Part shown: positions 32,525 to 41,300 of the stretch, piece by piece | How positions within the stretch are numbered: position 1 is the first letter of the stretch | Layout of the letters: each line of letters opens with the position of its first letter | Source: Rodentibacter caecimuris | GTDB lineage: Bacteria; Pseudomonadota; Gammaproteobacteria; Enterobacterales; Pasteurellaceae | NCBI GenBank assembly: GCA_001998905.1 | Contig: MLAA01000006.1 | Coordinates: forward strand, 1 to 41,493 | DNA: 41,493 nucleotides | Direction: 5' to 3' | Notes under the pieces: generated by a model | Databases searched by the model: none | The model's input: only the letters and a program-made list of their open reading frames with translations | What the model was told of the DNA's origin: nothing | Made by a program: the position numbers and the translations under genes

Positions 32525-33496
32525 TTATTGTGCGTTTAAAATTGGATTCAATTTTGTCCAAACTTGTTCAGTTGTAATATCTTTTAATGTTGTGGCACAT
32601 AGATGATGTTGATGTTTTCCGTAAGTACCAATTAAGTTCGGATCGGTTGCGCCATATAATGTGATATTAGGTTTATCCAAAGCTGCCGTTAAATGAGCTA
32701 AGCCAGTATCTACCGAAACGACTGCCGAGCAGTGAACAAGTTGTCTAGCCAGCTCGGTTAAAGAGAGTTGAGGTAAAACGACCGCACTTTGTATACCGGT
32801 TGCAATCCATTCCGCGCGTTGTTTTTCTTTTTCATTCCCCCACGGTAAACGAATTTGATAGCCAAGTGCGGTTAGTTTTTGAGCTAAATTTCTCCATTCG
32901 TCATTAACCCAATGTTTATCAGCACGAGTTGTGGCATGAATAAATAAAACATAAGGAACGTTGGTTGATTCTGGCATAAATACGCGTTGAAAATGATCGA
33001 CAATATAATAATTCCCTACTGTTTTAGGTAAATTATAACCTAAACTTTTGGCAAATAACTGGCGAATACGTTCGACTGCGTGTTGTTGATAGGGTATAGC
33101 ATATTTTTTTTGATAAAAAAAACTCGCTAACGGCTCGCGAATGCTATGGCAATCATATCCGTGTTTAACCCCTTTCACCAGTCGAGTGGCAAATAGTGCG
33201 CTTTTAATCAATCCCTGTGCATCGATTACCGCATCATATTGATTTTGTTGTAATAAATTACGATAGATTTTCCATTCCTGTTGTGTTTGCGAAGAAAATG
33301 GCAATTTTCGCCAGCGTCGTAGAGCAATTGGGATGACTTGGTTAACCGCATGATGCCAACGAGGAATTTCTGCGAAGTTTTCCTCTACAACCCAATCCAC
33401 TTGCAAATCTGAAATAGCTAGCTGAGCATCGGTTAATGCCGGTAAACTATGGATAACATCTCCCATTGATGATGTTTTAATCAGACAAATTTTCAT
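32525..33496 (-). CDS. waaC: Lipopolysaccharide heptosyltransferase I (WaaC/OpsX)
   Basis: This glycosyltransferase family 9 enzyme adds the first heptose to Kdo of lipid A in the LPS inner core, at the cytoplasmic membrane. The 323 residues begin MKICLIKTSSMGDVIHSLPAL, the family N-terminus, and include DAVIDAQGLIKSAL, a central HATTRADKHW region and VSVDTGLAHLTAALDKPNITLYG, the sugar-nucleotide site. It lies 37 bp after waaF in the same direction, and hldD precedes both, so the three core genes probably form one unit. It contains two uptake sequences. OpsX is the name used for the Haemophilus homologue. Confidence 0.92.
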   Translation of the reverse strand: MKICLIKTSSMGDVIHSLPALTDAQLAISDLQVDWVVEENFAEIPRWHHAVNQVIPIALRRWRKLPFSSQTQQEWKIYRNLLQQNQYDAVIDAQGLIKSALFATRLVKGVKHGYDCHSIREPLASFFYQKKYAIPYQQHAVERIRQLFAKSLGYNLPKTVGNYYIVDHFQRVFMPESTNVPYVLFIHATTRADKHWVNDEWRNLAQKLTALGYQIRLPWGNEKEKQRAEWIATGIQSAVVLPQLSLTELARQLVHCSAVVSVDTGLAHLTAALDKPNITLYGATDPNLIGTYGKHQHHLCATTLKDITTEQVWTKLNPILNAQ

Positions 33497-33533
33497 TTAG
33501 GAAATCCGATTTTTATAAAATTTAACGTCAGTT

Positions 33534-34574
33534 TCATCCTAGTAAATTCTGTAATTTTTCTATCACCATTTCCGGCGTAATATCAATCAGGCTTTGATGA
33601 TAACCATCAGCACTATCATCGCTTTTACGCACTTTGATCAATCCGCCATCAATGAGCCGGATGATAATTGCTTGATCCGATAACGGAGGGGTATATTGCG
33701 GACTTGTTGGACCGTAAAGTGCGATTAGTGGACGTTTTAATGCTGCTGCAATATGCATTAAACCACTGTCATTAGTGATAATAGCTCTGCAATCGCTGAT
33801 TAAATCTACCGCTTGAGTTAAGGTTGTCTGCCCCGCAAAATTTAAGCAGTAAGTTTGTAAATGCGCGGGTAAGGACGAACAGATAGTTTTTCCGACCGTA
33901 TTGTCTTTCGCTGAGCCAAATAAATGTACGGAATATCCTTGGTCAATTAACGTTTTTGCTAATTCGGCATAATGATAGTGTGGCCAACGTTTTGCGGGAC
34001 CGAATTCTGCTCCTGGGCAAAAACCGATTGCCGGTCGATTTTCCGCTTGAGAGAGCAGTGCCGCAAAATATTGTTTAGTTTGTTGAAGAGTAGCAGGGTC
34101 TTGCGCTAAATAAGGATAGGGAATGGCTAAATCTTCGGCATTTTTGACTGCACTTTTTTCATATCCTAAGGCGACATAACGTTGAACCATCATTGGATAA
34201 TCATTTTTATTGCTTCGCAAATCATTTAAAAAACCGTAACGGCTTTCTCCTTTCCAGCCGCGTCGAATAGGAATTTTAGCGAATAAGGGAATAAATGCCG
34301 ATTTTAATGAGTTGGGCAAAATTATTGCCATATCATATTGATTTCTTAGTGATTTTCCGATGCGATAACGCGCTAATAAAGCAAACGAACCGTGCCCGAT
34401 AGGCATGGTTAATGCTCGTCTGATTTCGGGCATACGCTCAAGTAAAGGTTTGCACCAATTTGGCGCTAGAACATCGATTTCACAGCTAGGATATTTTTGT
34501 TTGAGGGTTTGGTACAAGCTGTGTGACATCATCATATCACCAACCCAGGATGGACCGATAATTAAGATTTTCAT
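33534..34574 (-). CDS. waaF: ADP-heptose--LPS heptosyltransferase II (WaaF)
   Basis: This adds the second heptose of the LPS inner core. The 346-residue GT9 protein begins MKILIIGPSWVGDMMMSHSLYQ, with FCPGAEFGPAKRWP in the middle and ITNDSGLMHIAAALKRPLIALYGPTSP near the C-terminus. The open frame extends 12 codons upstream to 34610, but the ATG at 34574 matches the highly conserved family start. Confidence 0.95.
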   Translation of the reverse strand: MKILIIGPSWVGDMMMSHSLYQTLKQKYPSCEIDVLAPNWCKPLLERMPEIRRALTMPIGHGSFALLARYRIGKSLRNQYDMAIILPNSLKSAFIPLFAKIPIRRGWKGESRYGFLNDLRSNKNDYPMMVQRYVALGYEKSAVKNAEDLAIPYPYLAQDPATLQQTKQYFAALLSQAENRPAIGFCPGAEFGPAKRWPHYHYAELAKTLIDQGYSVHLFGSAKDNTVGKTICSSLPAHLQTYCLNFAGQTTLTQAVDLISDCRAIITNDSGLMHIAAALKRPLIALYGPTSPQYTPPLSDQAIIIRLIDGGLIKVRKSDDSADGYHQSLIDITPEMVIEKLQNLLG

Positions 34575-34674
34575 TTGATCGTTTAATAAGTTAAATGGAG
34601 AAAGCGACATGAGTTTATTATAAAGTGCGGTTAAAAATTACAGTATTTTTGTAACATAATGACATTTTTTTATA

Positions 34675-34695
34675 GGGACGCGAAATATCGCGCCC
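34675..34695. repeat. TAGGG-type hairpin between waaF and hldD
   Basis: GGGACGCGA (34675-34683) pairs with TCGCGCCC (34688-34695) with one bulged A around an AATA loop. On the plus strand it is preceded by a T-rich tract, so it is not a classical terminator for the minus-strand genes around it. Confidence 0.5.
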
Positions 34696-34723
34696 GATAT
34701 TCGAAATGTGGAACGGATTTACG

Positions 34724-35650
34724 CTATTTTCGGTTTAACCAATCCATATACTCTGTTACCCCTTCCGCAACGGATTTAAACGGCTGATCGTAGCCTGTTG
34801 CCCTTAATTTGGTTAAATCCGCTTGAGTATATTCTTGATAACGGCTTTTTAGATGTTCGGGAAACGGAATGGTTTCAATTTGGCCTTTACCATGGAAGGC
34901 TAATACGGCTTGAGCTACTGCCTCAAAACTTTCCGCTTTGCCTGTCCCGCAGTTAAAAATACCAGAAATATTGTTTTGCCAACACCAAACATTCAGTTTT
35001 GCAACATCACCGACATAAACAAAATCACGCAAGAAATGTTCGCTACCTGCGAATAATTTTGGGTTTTCACCGTTAAGGATCTGTTTATTTAAATGAAATG
35101 CTACACTTGCCATCGAGCCTTTATGCTGTTCTCGCGGACCATAAACATTAAAATATTTGAAACCGCAAATCGGAGAATTAGCACTTGGAAGGATTTGACG
35201 GACATATTCATCAAATAAAAATTTAGAATAACCGTAAACATTCAGTGGACCTTCAAAACGACGTTCTTCGATAAATTCAGTTTTGTCGCCATAAGTTGCA
35301 GCAGAGGAGGCATAAAAGAACGGGATTTCACGCGCTAAGCAATAATGCAACAATTCTTTCGAGTATTCGTAATTGTTTTGCATAATGTATTTGCCGTCCC
35401 ATTCAGTCGTTGCCGAACAAGCACCTTGATGAAATACCGCATCAATTTTGCCAAAATCGTCGCCAGCAATAATAGAGGAGATAAAATCTTCTTTATCACA
35501 ATAATCTGCAATATTTAAATCCACTAAATTGATAAATTTTGTTCCGTCTTTCAGATTGTCTACGACTAAAATATCTCTGCGTCCCAATTCATTCAGAGCT
35601 TGAATGATATTACTACCAATAAATCCTGCTCCGCCTGTTACGATAATCAT
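34724..35650 (-). CDS. hldD: ADP-L-glycero-D-manno-heptose-6-epimerase HldD
   Basis: This converts ADP-D-glycero-D-manno-heptose to the L form used by WaaC and WaaF. The 308-residue short-chain dehydrogenase fold has [16 protein letters not shown] at the start, the catalytic serine region [11 protein letters not shown], and Y-x-x-x-K in [13 protein letters not shown]. The open frame runs to 35680, but the ATG at 35650 has AAGGAC upstream and begins at the nucleotide-binding fold. Older name rfaD. Confidence 0.96.
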   Translation of the reverse strand: MIIVTGGAGFIGSNIIQALNELGRRDILVVDNLKDGTKFINLVDLNIADYCDKEDFISSIIAGDDFGKIDAVFHQGACSATTEWDGKYIMQNNYEYSKELLHYCLAREIPFFYASSAATYGDKTEFIEERRFEGPLNVYGYSKFLFDEYVRQILPSANSPICGFKYFNVYGPREQHKGSMASVAFHLNKQILNGENPKLFAGSEHFLRDFVYVGDVAKLNVWCWQNNISGIFNCGTGKAESFEAVAQAVLAFHGKGQIETIPFPEHLKSRYQEYTQADLTKLRATGYDQPFKSVAEGVTEYMDWLNRK

Positions 35651-36127
35651 AAATTTGTCCTTTGTTAGAAAAATCACCACCTATTGTAATAGATTTTTAA
35701 GGTGTGTGAATAGCAAAAAAACAAGATGATTTTTAACCATACTTTGATCAGACCCACAAAACATAGATAGAGATGTAGCTTATCCTTATCAATTTTGTTT
35801 AAGAATGATCAAACTGATTGTCGAATAAGATTTTTGTATTTGTAGTTTGGCTAAATATCATCCTATTTCACATACTACCATTATTGGTTGTTTAAAAGTA
35901 TTTCACTAAAGAGGAATAAATGGCTTAAAACCTCCCTATAAATCCCTTCATTCTATAAAAAGAAACCCATGTTCTTTAAACTTTAAAATCGCAAATACTA
36001 TTTGTTTTAAAGGAAAATAATAGATTTTTTGTTGGGCAATCGGTTGCCTTTATTTCGCCTCTTTTCCTCTAACTTTAAATCTTTTATTATGCTAGAAAAA
36101 TTCATTTTTATTGAAGACAAGGACAGT
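35651..36127. other. 477-bp gap between hldD and the YgjV-like gene
   Basis: This is AT-rich, divergent intergenic DNA with no open frame I can support. A small hairpin, GGCAATCGGTTGCC (36036-36049), precedes the YgjV-like gene. Promoters for both flanking genes must lie here, but none stands out. Confidence 0.5.
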
Positions 36128-36376
36128 ATGATGGAAATTAATTCAATAGAATTATTAGGCTATATGGCAACTTTTTTTGTGGCGACTTCATTTTTGTTTA
36201 AATCAATCGTCCATTTGCGTATTGTAAACAGCATTGGTGATATCTTATTTGTGGTTTATGGCATGATTATTGATGCCTATCCTGTTGCAGTACTCAATGC
36301 CTTTCTTGTCTGTGTGAATCTTTATCAACTCTATTGTTTGAAGAAAGAACAGCTCAGTTCAAATGTATTGAACTAA
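36128..36376 (+). CDS. Small inner-membrane protein, YgjV-like
   Basis: From the preferred start (36128, AAGGA 5 bp upstream) the product has 82 residues with about three membrane segments (ELLGYMATFFVATSFLF, IVNSIGDILFVVYGMII, YPVAVLNAFLVCVNLYQLY). The pattern LGY(M)ATxxVxxSF, RxxNSIGDxLFxVYG and PVAVLNAFLVxVNxYQL fits the Imp-YgjV family, of unknown function. The longer frame from 36029 has no ribosome site. It stands alone, 132 bp before the SMR gene. Confidence 0.65.
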   Translation: MMEINSIELLGYMATFFVATSFLFKSIVHLRIVNSIGDILFVVYGMIIDAYPVAVLNAFLVCVNLYQLYCLKKEQLSSNVLN

Positions 36377-36508
36377 TCACCTAATAAGGCTGATCGGGTA
36401 GCAGATTGAATTAAGCTTGATATAAGAAAAAAGCGCGGTGAAATTCTCAGTTTTTCCAATCGCTACAATGTATTAGTTAATTTATCGGAGGTAAAAAGAG
36501 GTAGTAAT

Positions 36509-36826
36509 ATGGCGTGGATTTACTTAGTCATTGCAGGATTAATGGAAATAGGCTGGCCACTGGGATTGAAATTAGCACAACAAGAAGGTTGGTGTTGGCA
36601 AGGTGTGTTAATTTCCATTGCGTTTATGGCAGGCAGTGGTGCGTTGCTCTTCTTAGCTCAAAAAAGTATCCCAATGGGAACGGCGTATGCTGTGTGGACT
36701 AGCATTGGGGCGTTAGGTACTTTCGTTGTGGGGGTGATGTTCTTGGGGGATGCTTCCACGATGGGACGGTGGATTGGTGTATTACTCATTGTTTCCGGTG
36801 TGGTGGTGATGAAATTATCCAGTTAA
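36509..36826 (+). CDS. sugE: Small multidrug resistance (SMR) transporter, SugE/Gdx-like
   Basis: This 105-residue, four-helix proton-coupled antiporter works as a dimer. The essential E13 lies in IAGLMEIGWPLGLK, and GTAYAVWTSIGALGTFVVG is the family core. The WT-x-IGA-x-GT form is that of the SugE/Gdx guanidinium-exporter branch rather than EmrE. GGAGG precedes the start. I looked for a guanidine riboswitch upstream and saw none, so the substrate remains open (guanidinium or quaternary ammonium). Confidence 0.8.
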   Translation: MAWIYLVIAGLMEIGWPLGLKLAQQEGWCWQGVLISIAFMAGSGALLFLAQKSIPMGTAYAVWTSIGALGTFVVGVMFLGDASTMGRWIGVLLIVSGVVVMKLSS

Positions 36827-36949
36827 AATCAATATAGCTTGAAATGATCAGAATTATGTAGCGGTTGCACAAATTGACTCTTGTTTATTCGGTAGGGACA
36901 TACCTCGTGTATCCATTATAAAATCCAATTATTTCAATCTATTATAAGC

Positions 36950-36968
36950 GGACACAGATAGTGTGTCC
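36950..36968 (+). terminator. Hairpin after the SMR gene
   Basis: GGACACA (36950-36956) pairs with TGTGTCC (36962-36968) around a 5-nt loop; the tail TTGCTTCCC is not T-rich. An imperfect TAGGG-type hairpin lies upstream at 36893-36912. Confidence 0.45.
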
Positions 36969-37046
36969 TTGCTTCCCTTGCTATATTACGTTGGAAATCG
37001 TACTCAAAAACGACCGCACTTTTGATTATCGTAGTAACAGTGGCGT

Positions 37047-37423
37047 TTAACGCAAATATTGTTGAGGCAATTTTTTCATTGTTAGCGCAAAGCTCTCAGC
37101 TAGTAGCTCAAGCAATAATCCCTCATCAATTTCCGCAAGATTTAAGCTGATCCAATGTTCTTTATTCATATGATACGCAGGATAAACGCCCTTTATCAGA
37201 CGAAGTGAACCAATTGCTTCAGGCTTAGCTTTTACATTAATGACAGAGATTTTCCTTCTTTCAATAACCCTATTTTACTTGCTTCCACCATCATTAAAAT
37301 GGCAAACCACTTACGATGACTTTGATGACGGAATACTGCATAATCAGGAAATTTTTCCCATAGATATTCCGCTTGAACATGGTAACGTTGCTCGATTTGA
37401 GCTGAGAGTGTAGAAATATTCAT
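37047..37423 (-). pseudogene. MmcQ/YjbR-family gene with a frameshift
   Basis: On the minus strand the frame from ATG 37423 (MNISTLSAQIEQRYHV) runs through KFPDYAVFRHQSHRKWFAILM and stops near 37232. The family's C-terminal half continues in another frame: INVKAKPEAIGSLRLIKGVY, PAYHMNKEHWISLNLAE, ending at 37047. The break lies at an A4 run (GGAAAATCTC on the minus strand); one extra A would restore a single frame of about 125 residues, the normal length. It is therefore either a recent pseudogene or a homopolymer sequencing error. YjbR proteins have a CyaY-like fold and unclear function. Confidence 0.8.
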
Positions 37424-37456
37424 TTTTATTTGTTTGCAAAAATGAGGTTGATAAAA

Positions 37457-37499
37457 AATCTGCCCCTTAATGGGGCATTCCAACATTAGGGGGCAGATT
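37457..37499 (-). terminator. Terminator of adhE
   Basis: A 16-bp inverted repeat (37457-37472 with 37484-37499, one G-U pair) around an 11-nt loop is followed on the minus strand by a T run. It lies between adhE and the YjbR gene. Confidence 0.9.
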
Positions 37500-37534
37500 A
37501 AAGTATCGGTTGATACGCCTTATGTTTTTAATGG

Positions 37535-40159
37535 TTAGTAATCTTTAGGATTATAACCATAATAGGCGCGTGTTAAAATGGCTTCCATATCTGCGACTAA
37601 CGGCAAACGAGGGTTAGCCGGGGAACATTGGTCTTCAAAGGCGAGGAGTGCCACCTCGCGACGGGCATCCATCCAGGCTTTTTCATCCAAGCCTTGTGCC
37701 TTGAAAGACATTTTAATGCCACAACGCTCCGCTAAATCACAGCAAGCTTGGGCAAAGGCTTTAACACCTTCTTCCGGTGTGGCACATGGTAAACCGAGCA
37801 TACGAGCGATTTCTTGGTATTTCACATCTGCTTTGTAGTAGTTGTATTTTGGCCAAGTTGATGTTTTTTCTGGACGGGTGCCATTATAACGAATGATGTG
37901 TGGCATTAAAATAGCGTTGGTACGTCCGTGTGGGGTATGGAAACGTCCGCCGATTTTGTGTGCCAAGGAGTGGTTCATCCCTAAAAATGCATTAGCAAAT
38001 GCCATACCCGCCATGGTGGAGGCATTGTGCATTTTTTCACGCGCTTCCGGATCTTTTTCTTTCACAGAACGCTCTAAGTTTTCAAATACCAATTTGATCG
38101 CTTGTAACGCTAACCCGTCAGTGAAGTCGTTAGCCAGCACGGAAACATAGGCTTCGGTGGCGTGGGTCAACACATCTAAACCGGTATCCGCCGCAACGTG
38201 AGCCGGTACGGTCATAACGAGAGCAGGATCCACAATTGCCACGGTTGGCGTTAAAGAATAGTCGGCGATCGGATATTTTTTATCGCCTTCGGTGATGACT
38301 GCAAACGGGGTTACTTCAGAACCCGTACCGGAGGTAGTCGGGATACCGATAAAGCGGGCTTTGCGTCCCAATTGTGGGAATTTGAAGGCACGTTTGCGAA
38401 TGTCCATAAATTTTTGCACGAGATCACGGAAATCCACTTCAGGTTGTTCATAGAATAACCACATTACTTTTGCCGCATCCATTGCCGAGCCACCGCCAAG
38501 CGCAATGATGGTATCCGGTTGGTAGCTGCGTAATAATTCCGTACCACGGCGCACGGTTTCGATAGACGGATCCGGTTCTACATCAGCAAAAAGTTGATAG
38601 GTGACGTGGTTACCGCGAGCGGTAATTTGTTTCGCAATTTTTTCCACAAAGCCTAAATCTACCATTGTACGGTCGGTTACGATCACCACGCGTTCCATAC
38701 CTTTCATAGATTGTAGATATTGAATTGAATCCCGTTCAAAGTAGATTTTTGAAGGCACTTTAAACCATTGCATATTATTTCTCCGTCTTCCCACGCGTTT
38801 TATGTTAATTAAATTGACCGCACTGACATTGTTGCCTACCGAGTTTTTCCCGTAAGAACCACAACCGAGTGTTAATGAAGGAAGGAAAGCGTTATACACA
38901 TCACCGATTCCACCGAAAGTAGAAGGTGAATTCCAAATCACACGAATAGCTTTAACACGTTCGCCAAATTCTTTGGCTAATTCGGCATTATTGGTATGGA
39001 TTGCCGCAGAATGTCCCAAACCGTGAAATTCCACCATTTGTTCTGCTTTATTTAAGCCGTCCTCCGTTGAGGTCGCTTTCACTAAGGCGAGTACCGGAGA
39101 TAATTTTTCACGGGTGAGAGGCTCTTTTTCGCCCACTTCTTTACATTCCGCCAATAGAATATTGGTGCGTGGCGGCACTTTAAAGCCTGCTTGTTCGGCA
39201 ATCCAAACGGCAGGTTTTCCCACAACGTTGGCATTAAGTTTTGCGCCAGCGCAATTTTTACTATCCGCTTTTACGCCAAACATCAATTCTTCCAACATGG
39301 CTTTTTCTTTTTTATTCACTAAGTAAACGCCGTAAGATTGCATTTCTTTCACAAAATCAGCGTAAATTTCTTCATCAACAATGGCGGCTTGTTCGGAGGC
39401 GCAGACCATACCGTTATCAAAGGATTTTGACATCACAATATCGTGTACGGCTTGTTTTAAATTCGCCGATTTTTCTACATAAGCCGGCACATTCCCTGCA
39501 CCTACACCCAGTGCCGGTTTTCCGCAAGAATAGGCGGCTTCTACCATAGCGTTACCGCCGGTAGCTAAAATCGTGGCAATGCCGGGATGTTTCATTAAGG
39601 CAGAAGTCCCTTCCATTGATGGATGTTCGATCCATTGAATACAATTTTTTGGTGCACCTGCTGCTACCGCCGCTTCATAAACAATACATGCCGCATGAGC
39701 GGAAGATTGTTGGGCTGACGGGTGGAAGGCAAACACGATAGGGTTACGGGTTTTTAAAGCAATAAGTGATTTGAAAATAGCGGTGGAAGTTGGGTTGGTC
39801 GTTGGCGTAACACCACAAATTACTCCAACAGGATCGGCAATTTCGGTAATACCTGTTACGTCATCTTCGCTAATTACGCCAACAGTTTTTAGGTTGCGCA
39901 TATTGTTGACCACATATTCGCAGGCAAACAGATTTTTGGTGGCTTTGTCTTCAAAGACACCGCGACCGGTTTCCTCATAGGCGTGCATAGCAAGCACACC
40001 GTGTTGATCCAAGGCGGCAACGGAGGCTTTCGCTACAATATAGTTGATTTGTTCTTGATTGAGTTGACGAAACTCTTCCAGTGCAATTAAGCCTTTTTCT
40101 ACCAAAGCATTCACTTCTGCTTGAGCCGGGCTGATTGCATTTTCAACTGCATTACTCAT
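37535..40159 (-). CDS. adhE: Bifunctional acetaldehyde-CoA/alcohol dehydrogenase AdhE
   Basis: This fermentative enzyme reduces acetyl-CoA to acetaldehyde and then ethanol, forming cytoplasmic spirosomes. The 874-residue fusion has an N-terminal CoA-dependent aldehyde dehydrogenase (about 1-440, with GVTPTTNPTSTAIFKSL, the GVGAGNVP loop and catalytic cysteine in DNGMVCASEQA). A linker leads to an iron-dependent alcohol dehydrogenase (about 450-874, with GGGSAMDAAKVMW, the metal-site region ADTGLDVLTHATEAYVS and FLGMNHSLAHKIGG). The ATG at 40159 follows AGGAG on the minus strand. It diverges from satP across a region with CRP and FNR sites, fitting anaerobic control. Confidence 0.97.
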   Translation of the reverse strand: MSNAVENAISPAQAEVNALVEKGLIALEEFRQLNQEQINYIVAKASVAALDQHGVLAMHAYEETGRGVFEDKATKNLFACEYVVNNMRNLKTVGVISEDDVTGITEIADPVGVICGVTPTTNPTSTAIFKSLIALKTRNPIVFAFHPSAQQSSAHAACIVYEAAVAAGAPKNCIQWIEHPSMEGTSALMKHPGIATILATGGNAMVEAAYSCGKPALGVGAGNVPAYVEKSANLKQAVHDIVMSKSFDNGMVCASEQAAIVDEEIYADFVKEMQSYGVYLVNKKEKAMLEELMFGVKADSKNCAGAKLNANVVGKPAVWIAEQAGFKVPPRTNILLAECKEVGEKEPLTREKLSPVLALVKATSTEDGLNKAEQMVEFHGLGHSAAIHTNNAELAKEFGERVKAIRVIWNSPSTFGGIGDVYNAFLPSLTLGCGSYGKNSVGNNVSAVNLINIKRVGRRRNNMQWFKVPSKIYFERDSIQYLQSMKGMERVVIVTDRTMVDLGFVEKIAKQITARGNHVTYQLFADVEPDPSIETVRRGTELLRSYQPDTIIALGGGSAMDAAKVMWLFYEQPEVDFRDLVQKFMDIRKRAFKFPQLGRKARFIGIPTTSGTGSEVTPFAVITEGDKKYPIADYSLTPTVAIVDPALVMTVPAHVAADTGLDVLTHATEAYVSVLANDFTDGLALQAIKLVFENLERSVKEKDPEAREKMHNASTMAGMAFANAFLGMNHSLAHKIGGRFHTPHGRTNAILMPHIIRYNGTRPEKTSTWPKYNYYKADVKYQEIARMLGLPCATPEEGVKAFAQACCDLAERCGIKMSFKAQGLDEKAWMDARREVALLAFEDQCSPANPRLPLVADMEAILTRAYYGYNPKDY

Positions 40160-40221
40160 AATTTTCTCCTAAAGTTTTAAATTTTAAAGTGTTACTATGT
40201 GGAATTATACGCCGTCGTTTT

Positions 40222-40237
40222 TGTGATCTCGATCACA
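40222..40237. promoter_or_regulatory. CRP-cAMP site between adhE and satP
   Basis: TGTGATCTCGATCACA is an exact TGTGA-N6-TCACA palindrome, centred 70 bp upstream of adhE and 149 bp upstream of satP. By distance it suits adhE better, but it could act on both. Confidence 0.8.
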
Positions 40238-40260
40238 TTTATGTACTATTTAATTAAAAT

Positions 40261-40274
40261 CTGATCCTGATCAA
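40261..40274. promoter_or_regulatory. FNR-like site between adhE and satP
   Basis: CTGATCCTGATCAA matches the FNR consensus TTGAT-N4-ATCAA at nine of ten positions. It lies about midway between the divergent starts (108 and 112 bp), so an oxygen-sensing switch could control both fermentation genes. Confidence 0.6.
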
Positions 40275-40378
40275 ATCACTCAAAATGGGTATTAAATTTT
40301 CTGTTTATACTCTTTATTTCTTATTTGAATTTCTTCATAATGATGAACTTTTATTGTTAATCTTTTTAAGGAAATTTT

Positions 40379-40942
40379 ATGTCAGTAAAAGACAATCTTG
40401 CTAATCCAGGTCCATTAGGTTTATGCGGTTTTGCATTAACAACTTGGTTATTATGTTTAATTAACTCGGGTATCTTTGATGATTCAAATTTAGGTTTGGT
40501 ATTGGGGATGGCATTTGCTTTTGGTGGTTCAGTGCAAGTAATCGTTGGAATGTTTGAATTTAGAAAAGGCAACACTTTCGGATTTACTTCATTTATTGGC
40601 TATGGCGCATTTTGGTGGTCTTGGGCATTATTTGTAACTTTCTTCAAAGGTGAAACATCTCCTCAATTTGTTGGTTGGTATTTAGGATGCTGGGGGACAT
40701 TTACTCTAATGATGTTCTTAGCAACTTTTAGCAAACCAAAAGCACTACAAGCGATTTTCTTCTTTTTAACTTTAACTTTCTATGCGTTGGCCATTGGCGA
40801 TGCGACAGGTAATCACAGTATCGTAAACGCAGGTGGCTATTTAGGGTTTATTACTGCAATTTGTGCATTTTATCTTGCCGCAGCAGAAGTATTAAATGAA
40901 TCTTATGGTAGAACCGTGCTACCAATAGGTGAGAAGAAATAA
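40379..40942 (+). CDS. satP: Acetate/succinate transporter SatP (GPR1/FUN34/YaaH family)
   Basis: This six-helix inner-membrane carrier or channel handles acetate and succinate. The 187-residue protein has the family signature NPGPLGLCGFALTTWLL near the N-terminus and GMFEFRKGNTFGFTSFIGYG in the middle. Length matches E. coli SatP (188). AAGGAA (40370-40375) precedes the ATG. It is divergent from adhE, with a strong terminator downstream. The pairing suggests joint handling of fermentation end products. Confidence 0.93.
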   Translation: MSVKDNLANPGPLGLCGFALTTWLLCLINSGIFDDSNLGLVLGMAFAFGGSVQVIVGMFEFRKGNTFGFTSFIGYGAFWWSWALFVTFFKGETSPQFVGWYLGCWGTFTLMMFLATFSKPKALQAIFFFLTLTFYALAIGDATGNHSIVNAGGYLGFITAICAFYLAAAEVLNESYGRTVLPIGEKK

Positions 40943-41004
40943 TATCTTTTACCGTATTGACTTAAAAGTGCGGTCGATATTTGAATAAGTTTTTAACCAT
41001 ATAG

Positions 41005-41044
41005 AAAATCTTCATTGTCTATTTTATAGAAATGAAGATTTTTT
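41005..41044 (+). terminator. Rho-independent terminator of satP
   Basis: A perfect 12-bp stem (41005-41016 with 41031-41042) ends in a T run (41039-41044). The 358-bp gap to tig also holds uptake sequences at 40966-40974 and 41136-41144. Confidence 0.9.
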
Positions 41045-41188
41045 GATGATAGATAAGATATTTCGGTTTATCTTAATATAAGTAGTACGATAGCTGTTAT
41101 TACCTTGATATAGAACCAAAATGTTGAAAAAATCGACCGCACTTTCCCCTTCCAATTGCATAAAAATTATCTTTTTCAGCGTGGTTTA

Positions 41189-41217
41189 TCGACGACACTC
41201 CTTTCTTTCGCTATAAT
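41189..41217 (+). promoter_or_regulatory. Promoter of tig
   Basis: A perfect TATAAT (41212-41217) lies 17 bp after TCGACG (41189-41194, four of six consensus bases), 84 bp before the tig start codon. Confidence 0.6.
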
Positions 41218-41300
41218 TCAGCGTCTTTTTAACTTTATTTTACAAACAGCATATACAGTAGGCCTTATAGCCGACTGTGAATTAATTATTGAGGTAACAA

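Noticed and set aside
36377-36508. Guanidine riboswitch before the SugE-like gene
   Set aside because: I could not find the conserved loops of the known guanidine aptamers; the gap has only a near-match to an uptake sequence.
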